DNA of 9,444 nt from the NCBI GenBank assembly GCA_035380045.1, contig DAOSWM010000096.1, positions 1-9,444 of the forward strand, given 5' to 3'. Source of the stretch: DAOSWM01 sp035380045. GTDB taxonomy: Bacteria; Bacteroidota; Bacteroidia; Bacteroidales; Tenuifilaceae. Shown piece after piece: positions 6,701 to 9,444 of the stretch (positions are counted from its first letter, which is position 1; each line of letters opens with the position of its first letter). A model generated the notes under the pieces. That model saw only the letters and a list, made by a program, of their open reading frames with translations, made no database searches and was not told where the DNA came from. The position numbers and the translations under genes are program-made.

Positions 6701-9394
6701 ACGTGGAGCGATATTTCCCTGACCGAAGTTGGAAAATACTGTTTTAGGGTTTCCACAAACCAACCAGCGTTGGAGGCTCTCTCGGAAACAATTTGGTGTG
6801 GACAATCACACGCTTGTTTATATAATGAAGATTTCGAGAGTGGTTACCCAGTAAACTTTCCATACTCTACTGCATGGAATACATCGAGCGTTTCGCCCAT
6901 TGAGGGCGAATACTCGCTAAAACACGCTCTCTCTGGTGTTTCTGGCGAAAGCGATTTAACGCTCCCGTTGGAAGTTGATAACCTGGGCGAAGGAACCTTC
7001 GAGTGGTCGTTTGTACTCAGAAACGGGGATTGGGATCCTTCGGTCGATAACGGATTTTGGGTTGTGCTGGCTTCCGATACTACCAATGTTTCGCTAGGAA
7101 CATTCAAAGGCTATGTTGCTGGAGCAAACTTTTCAGGGGCAACCGATTTGTTAACCCTTTGGCGGGTAAACGGTAACTCAGTTACGTCACTAATTGAATC
7201 GGAATACGATTGGAACGAAGCAGAAACCGTTGGAATAAAAGTAACGCGCTCGCCAAAAGGCGATTGGGATTTGTTTTACCAACCCGAATCGAGCAGCGAA
7301 GGATTTTTGCATGGTGGAGCTGCCTGCGACAGGCAAATCATCAAAACCAAAACGCTTGGTATCGGTTTTAAGTATTCTGCCAGCAGGGCTGGCGAGTTTT
7401 GGGTTGATAACCTCAAGGCATGTAAAACCGAGTTTCCTCCGGTAATTAGCAGCGCCAACATGCTTAGCTTAACATCGGTGGCCGTCAACTTTTCAGAAAT
7501 CGTAAATGCCGAAGATGCTGCCTTGGCTTCAAACTACAGGATTGAAAAGTTGAATGGCGAGCAGATTGATGTTATTGGTGCTTTCCCTGATGAAGAGAAC
7601 GAATCGAAAGTTACCCTGAGAACCACCATTCTTCCACAGGAAAACCTAATGCTATTCGTTAGTAATATTCGCGATATGCAGGACAATGCATGCGCCGATA
7701 GCGTTGTGTTTGGGTTAGGTACTCAGGGAACCTTTGGGAATATGGTTATTAATGAAATTATGGCAAAGCCAATTGCCAACGCACAGCTGCCTAACTTTGA
7801 GTACATTGAACTTTTCAACCGCAGCGAAGAAACAATACTTTTAAATGGCTGGAAATTGAAAGCAAACGACAACTCTTTCATCATTCCTGATGCAACTGTT
7901 GAGGCCAACGGTTTCTTGATACTTACATCCAATAGTGGCGTTTCCGAACTATCTACCTTCGGACCATCCGTGGGCGTATCTTCGTTCCCTTCCCTAGTTA
8001 ACTCCGGAATGTCGCTGGCAATTACCGATAACCTTTCGCGCGTAATCACTTGGGTTGATTACTCCGAAAACTGGTACGGTAGCGAAATCAAGGAAGCTGG
8101 AGGATACTCACTGGAAAAAATTGACCCGAACAACCTGGTAGGTGGTGCCGAGAACTGGAAAGGTTCCGATGATCCTTCAGGAGGAACTCCCGGAAGGGAA
8201 AACTCGGTTTTAGCAAGCAATCCCGATTTGATTTCACCCTACCTCACAGAAGTTGCGGTTGAAAATCCAAATTCAGTCAGGCTGCTGTTTTCAGAAACTA
8301 TGGACAGCCTCTCGGTTACCCTGCCATCAAACTACAGCCTTTCCCAAATTGGCGAGCCGTTATGGGTAAAGACCACTGGTCCAAAGTACAACGAAGTTAC
8401 CTTGGAGTTTGAGGAGGGAATGAGCCTTGGCGAAATTTACGAATTGTGCATTGGAGATGGAATTACCGATTTTTCTGGAAACCCATTCCCATCGGAATGT
8501 TTACAAGTTGCGGTTCCCGAGGAACCGTTGATTGGCGATATTGTTGTTAACGAGGTGCTTTTCAATCCCTACTCAGGAGGAGTCGATTTTGTAGAAATAT
8601 TCAACAACTCACAAAAAACGTTCGACCTTAAGAATATTTGGATTGCCAACCGGAATGTTGAAACTGCAGGGTTGAACGAGTTCTATGCTGCTTCAGATTC
8701 GGCCTGGCTACTTTTCCCGCAGGGTTACGCAGTTCTTTGCGAAAACCCGCGCCTCGTTGAGCAGTTCTACTTCGTTGAAAATGAAAGTGCAATGGTTTGG
8801 ACAGCCAAGATGCCCTCGTACCCGAACGATGAGGGTTACGTGCTTATCCTGAATTCATTGGGTGATGTAATTGACGAGTTTCACTACGATGAGGGCATGC
8901 ACCTTCCTTTGCTATCCAGCACTAAGGGGGTTTCCCTTGAGCGTATTTATCCCTCGCTGGTAAGTAATGATGCATCGAGCTGGCAGTCGGCTGCCCAGTC
9001 TGCCGGATTTGCAACTCCATCTGCAAAAAATTCGCAGTACATTGAGCCAGGCGTTGCCGAGGATGCTTTTGATATTGCAGAGCAAGTTTTTTCGCCCGAT
9101 GGCGATGGCTTTAACGATGTGCTGCTAATTGATTACATCCTACCCGAGGAGGGCTACATTGCCAATATCATTGTTTTCGATTCGATGGGGAGGAGAGTTC
9201 GCCGGCTGGCATCGAACCTTTCGCTGGGAACCAGCGGAACATTGAAGTGGGATGGCGTTACCGATGCGAATATAAAAGTCCCGGTTGGTGCCTACGTAAT
9301 TTATATTGAAACATTTACTGTGAAAGAAAACGTAAAGAAGAATTTAAAACACTACAAGAAAACCTGCGTGGTTGCTACGAAGTTTGGGGAGTGA
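3701..9394 (+). CDS. Giant secreted multidomain lamin-tail surface protein
   Basis: This 1,897-residue protein starts with a clear signal peptide (residues 1-19 or 20, a hydrophobic run then LPA before QVT). Its modules in order are: a concanavalin-like beta-sandwich (about 21-228, YDFEDG to WVDDISIG); three tandem units (246-515, 516-780, 781-1037); a second beta-sandwich (1039-1244, YNEDFESG to WVDNL); Ig-like domain 1 (1245-1347); lamin-tail domain 1 (1348-1505, VINEIM and EYIELFN); Ig-like domain 2 (1507-1609); lamin-tail domain 2 (1610-1780, VVNEVLFNP and DFVEIFNN); and a FlgD-like C-terminal domain with SPDGDGFND at 1798-1806. No catalytic motif is visible, so a binding, adhesive or structural role at the cell surface is the best inference. 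The C-terminus suggests type IX secretion. The ATG at 3701 is preferred over the in-frame TTG at 3683 because the signal peptide starts exactly there. The frame is uninterrupted and divergent from asd. Confidence 0.88.
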   Translation: MKHPFFFILLLLAPFILPAQVTYDFEDGSIDGWLQVPAERWETSNVTPLSGSFSLKHSWTGTDKDRISVELPSWQGSDGTITWRFLLKHGYNPSSSNNWAVFLFCNKDANGMVSTESPDGYAVGVNLNSSDDLLKLYLVSGGTFNTLVETTINWEQEIKTGGVGAVEVKRKPDGTFSMKASTTGSFLDLNPFGSAVDNTHSFGGYFGIYYSYTSSAAGKLWVDDISIGLNPVNPNDNDSQIVEPDVQIESGFISSLACEPSNAASIFKFKVTDQGSGDGLQTKVTRMRFVKVDSSTAANWDESIAGVVIRNSSGDTIPLKASYIMGGSIEVELEPSSMVVEDGNSQTYSLSVYLKQGGTSHGETFQLKIDDEEHGWETDFSGSTFPEILPAEVVSNVFTVRVVPTHLFFLNYPEMVIINKPFNISAYAGDEAGNMSTEFSSAVTLSLFEGNGALTPSANLVSNAQGGMVTWSNISYSVHDIFKLQASASGLQSVVGNEIYVSYDTTTVVQNPTTQVEGGTISSLNTMPGMATEVLRFKILDVGSYDDEPTYVQQITIKRGEGENLASFTKNIEGVIFKVGSAIIPVGTPHILTSSITIPVPKSAITIANEGRIDLSLWVYLNEKGLEDGKQLVFMIDSVEHGFMSYAEGSSFASNFGDAVVSEVFTIEVEATRVAFSNVPEFVGLGQEFSVKVSTVDDGGNVDVDSESQITLSKNSGEGWLTIPSATTVASSGEASWSGLTYYQAEPFTILASAEGLNDAVSPLIYCADRTSTVSAPTEQVANQKISSLSVDSLAAMETIRFKIADRGETDGLSTSVSQLTFHGFGLATDMPLNKMLAGAFLVDEQDDVVTGNSTISSNQIVLNFERNILTIPDGESAELTLKVFLKKGGLSEGSTLNLYVPSSSHGWQTYTNGSGFPESFESGVVGPILQLSVEPTQLSFIEQPFSVEQSQSIALKVAATDTYSNVDVDFSANSTIDLFYGPAGFTLNSSQQQMENGIATWSDISLTEVGKYCFRVSTNQPALEALSETIWCGQSHACLYNEDFESGYPVNFPYSTAWNTSSVSPIEGEYSLKHALSGVSGESDLTLPLEVDNLGEGTFEWSFVLRNGDWDPSVDNGFWVVLASDTTNVSLGTFKGYVAGANFSGATDLLTLWRVNGNSVTSLIESEYDWNEAETVGIKVTRSPKGDWDLFYQPESSSEGFLHGGAACDRQIIKTKTLGIGFKYSASRAGEFWVDNLKACKTEFPPVISSANMLSLTSVAVNFSEIVNAEDAALASNYRIEKLNGEQIDVIGAFPDEENESKVTLRTTILPQENLMLFVSNIRDMQDNACADSVVFGLGTQGTFGNMVINEIMAKPIANAQLPNFEYIELFNRSEETILLNGWKLKANDNSFIIPDATVEANGFLILTSNSGVSELSTFGPSVGVSSFPSLVNSGMSLAITDNLSRVITWVDYSENWYGSEIKEAGGYSLEKIDPNNLVGGAENWKGSDDPSGGTPGRENSVLASNPDLISPYLTEVAVENPNSVRLLFSETMDSLSVTLPSNYSLSQIGEPLWVKTTGPKYNEVTLEFEEGMSLGEIYELCIGDGITDFSGNPFPSECLQVAVPEEPLIGDIVVNEVLFNPYSGGVDFVEIFNNSQKTFDLKNIWIANRNVETAGLNEFYAASDSAWLLFPQGYAVLCENPRLVEQFYFVENESAMVWTAKMPSYPNDEGYVLILNSLGDVIDEFHYDEGMHLPLLSSTKGVSLERIYPSLVSNDASSWQSAAQSAGFATPSAKNSQYIEPGVAEDAFDIAEQVFSPDGDGFNDVLLIDYILPEEGYIANIIVFDSMGRRVRRLASNLSLGTSGTLKWDGVTDANIKVPVGAYVIYIETFTVKENVKKNLKHYKKTCVVATKFGE
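3761..4384 (+). repeat. Beta-sandwich module, copy 1 (residues 21-228)
   Basis: This is the N-terminal copy of a module that recurs at residues 1039-1244. Shared landmarks in order are DFE(D/S)G, W(E/N)TS(N/S)V(T/S)P, G(S/E)(F/Y)SLKH, a segment T(I/F)(T/E)W(R/S)F(L/V)L(K/R), GYAVGVN against GYVAGAN, DLL(K/T)L, and a terminal G(K/E)(L/F)WVD(D/N). The beta-rich pattern is like concanavalin A/LamG-type sugar-binding domains, but no ligand can be assigned. Duplication is seen directly in the translation; the fold is inferred. Confidence 0.7.
4436..6811 (+). repeat. Three tandem units of about 265 residues in the giant protein
   Basis: Unit boundaries fall at about 4436, 5246 and 6041 (residues 246, 516, 781), ending near 6811. 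Each unit opens with (F/T/K)ISSL, then an (F/L/I)(K/R)FK(V/I/A) strand and a D.G..D motif. Next comes a (V/L)(Y/F)L strand with a G-rich turn. All three then have a conserved HG(W/F) motif (H374, H641, H906) followed by GS.F. A second half carries (V/E)(P/A)T.(L/V).F, a GN(M/V)-like or SNVDVD turn, a (T/D)LS- or DLF-type strand, and a (V/A).W(S)...(Y/L) segment, ending in an Ig-like A.G pattern. The HG motifs are 267 and 265 residues apart, so the period is regular. The units have diverged well beyond recent duplication. The second half looks Ig-like; I do not recognise the first half. Confidence 0.75.
6815..7432 (+). repeat. Beta-sandwich module, copy 2 (residues 1039-1244)
   Basis: This second copy of the N-terminal module begins at CLYNEDFESG and ends at FWVDNLKACK. 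It carries the same sequence of landmarks as copy 1 with clear divergence. The two copies bracket the three tandem units. It contains extra Cys residues (1039, a Cys in GGAACDR, and 1241) that copy 1 lacks at the same places, so an exported disulfide is possible but unproven. Confidence 0.7.
7433..9043 (+). other. Duplicated Ig-like plus lamin-tail domain pair
   Basis: Two consecutive pairs are visible within the giant protein. Pair 1 is an Ig-like domain (VAVNFSEIVN ... LFVSNIRDMQDNA) and a lamin-tail domain (INEIMAKP, FEYIELFN, YSLEKIDP). Pair 2 is an Ig-like domain (VRLLFSETMD ... GDGITDFSGN) and a lamin-tail domain (VNEVLFNP, DFVEIFNN, VSLERIYP). The phrases SLE(K/R)I.P and (S/A)..W at the ends of both lamin-tail domains, plus GGTPG or FATPS with a following (E/K)NS, are typical of this domain in Bacteroidota extracellular proteins. 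The Ig-like parts resemble SbsA/Big_5-type domains. Confidence 0.8.
9062..9391 (+). other. FlgD-like C-terminal sorting/anchoring domain
   Basis: Residues about 1788-1897 carry FSPDGDGFND, then IIVFDSMGRRVRRL, LKWDGVTD, VPVGAYVIYIETF and a basic tail with HYKKTCVVATKF. This matches the pattern of Bacteroidota C-terminal domains related to the gliding-motility-associated (CHU_C-like) and FlgD Ig-like domains, which are found on proteins exported by the type IX secretion system. Domain type is recognised from motifs; actual use as a secretion signal is inferred, and no secretion-system gene lies in the window. Confidence 0.65.
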
Positions 9395-9444
9395 TGGCAG
9401 TTTTCAGTTGGCAGTTCTCAGTTGGCAGTTCTCAGTTGGCAGTT
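9395..9444. repeat. 14-bp tandem repeat array, running off the window
   Basis: Starting at the base directly after the TGA stop, the unit TGGCAGTTCTCAGT repeats at 9395, 9409 and 9423, with a partial fourth copy from 9437 to the window end. Copy 1 differs by one base (T for C). Each unit is itself two related 7-mers of the form nnnCAGT, so the array has a nested 7-bp period. It has no spacers. The full length and downstream boundary are not visible. Confidence 0.93.

Noticed and set aside
3701..9394. Giant gene as a protease or glycosidase
   Set aside because: I find no catalytic motif; all recognisable parts are beta-sandwich, Ig-like, lamin-tail or C-terminal sorting domains.
9395..9444. 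CRISPR array
   Set aside because: The units are 14 bp, directly adjacent and without spacers, so this is a simple tandem repeat.

Overview
The window looks like chromosomal DNA from a member of the Bacteroidota, probably of the Bacteroidales/Marinilabiliales type. The evidence is a Bacteroidota-style TonB (N-terminus MELKKNPKADLE, an acidic rather than Lys-Pro linker, C-terminal TonB fold), an exact TAnnTTTG -7 element, no clear Shine-Dalgarno sequences, and a very large secreted protein with lamin-tail domains and an SPDGDGFND-type C-terminal domain. The phylum call is strong; anything finer is inference.

Layout. Positions 1-261 form a minus-strand tRNA block: tRNA-Ala(GGC), a rho-independent terminator, a broken tRNA-Gly copy whose D-arm/anticodon-arm segment is replaced by a perfect 16-bp palindrome, and an intact tRNA-Gly(CCC) running to the window edge. 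Positions 262-448 are an AT-rich divergent promoter region. Then come tonB (+, 449-1138) with a strong terminator, and hflX (+, 1207-2400). Facing them on the minus strand is a probable two-gene unit: asd (2652-3644, aspartate-semialdehyde dehydrogenase), then a 71-residue zinc-ribbon protein (2406-2621) whose stop lies 5 bp from the hflX stop. A 56-bp divergent intergenic region with an inverted repeat separates asd from one giant gene (+, 3701-9394).

The giant gene encodes a 1,897-residue exported protein. In order it has a signal peptide, a concanavalin-like beta-sandwich module, three tandem units of about 265 residues, a second copy of the beta-sandwich module, two Ig-like/lamin-tail pairs and a FlgD-like C-terminal domain probably used for type IX secretion or surface attachment. 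The three ~265-residue units are the least explained part of the window. Directly after its stop codon a 14-bp tandem array starts and runs off the window.

Functionally the genes are a mixed neighbourhood (translation, nutrient-uptake energy transduction, ribosome rescue, amino-acid biosynthesis, cell surface) rather than one pathway. I see no phage, transposase, CRISPR or defence genes. The most notable items are the palindrome-disrupted tRNA pseudogene downstream of a terminator, a predicted leaderless tonB transcript, the repeat architecture of the giant protein, and the terminal 14-bp array.
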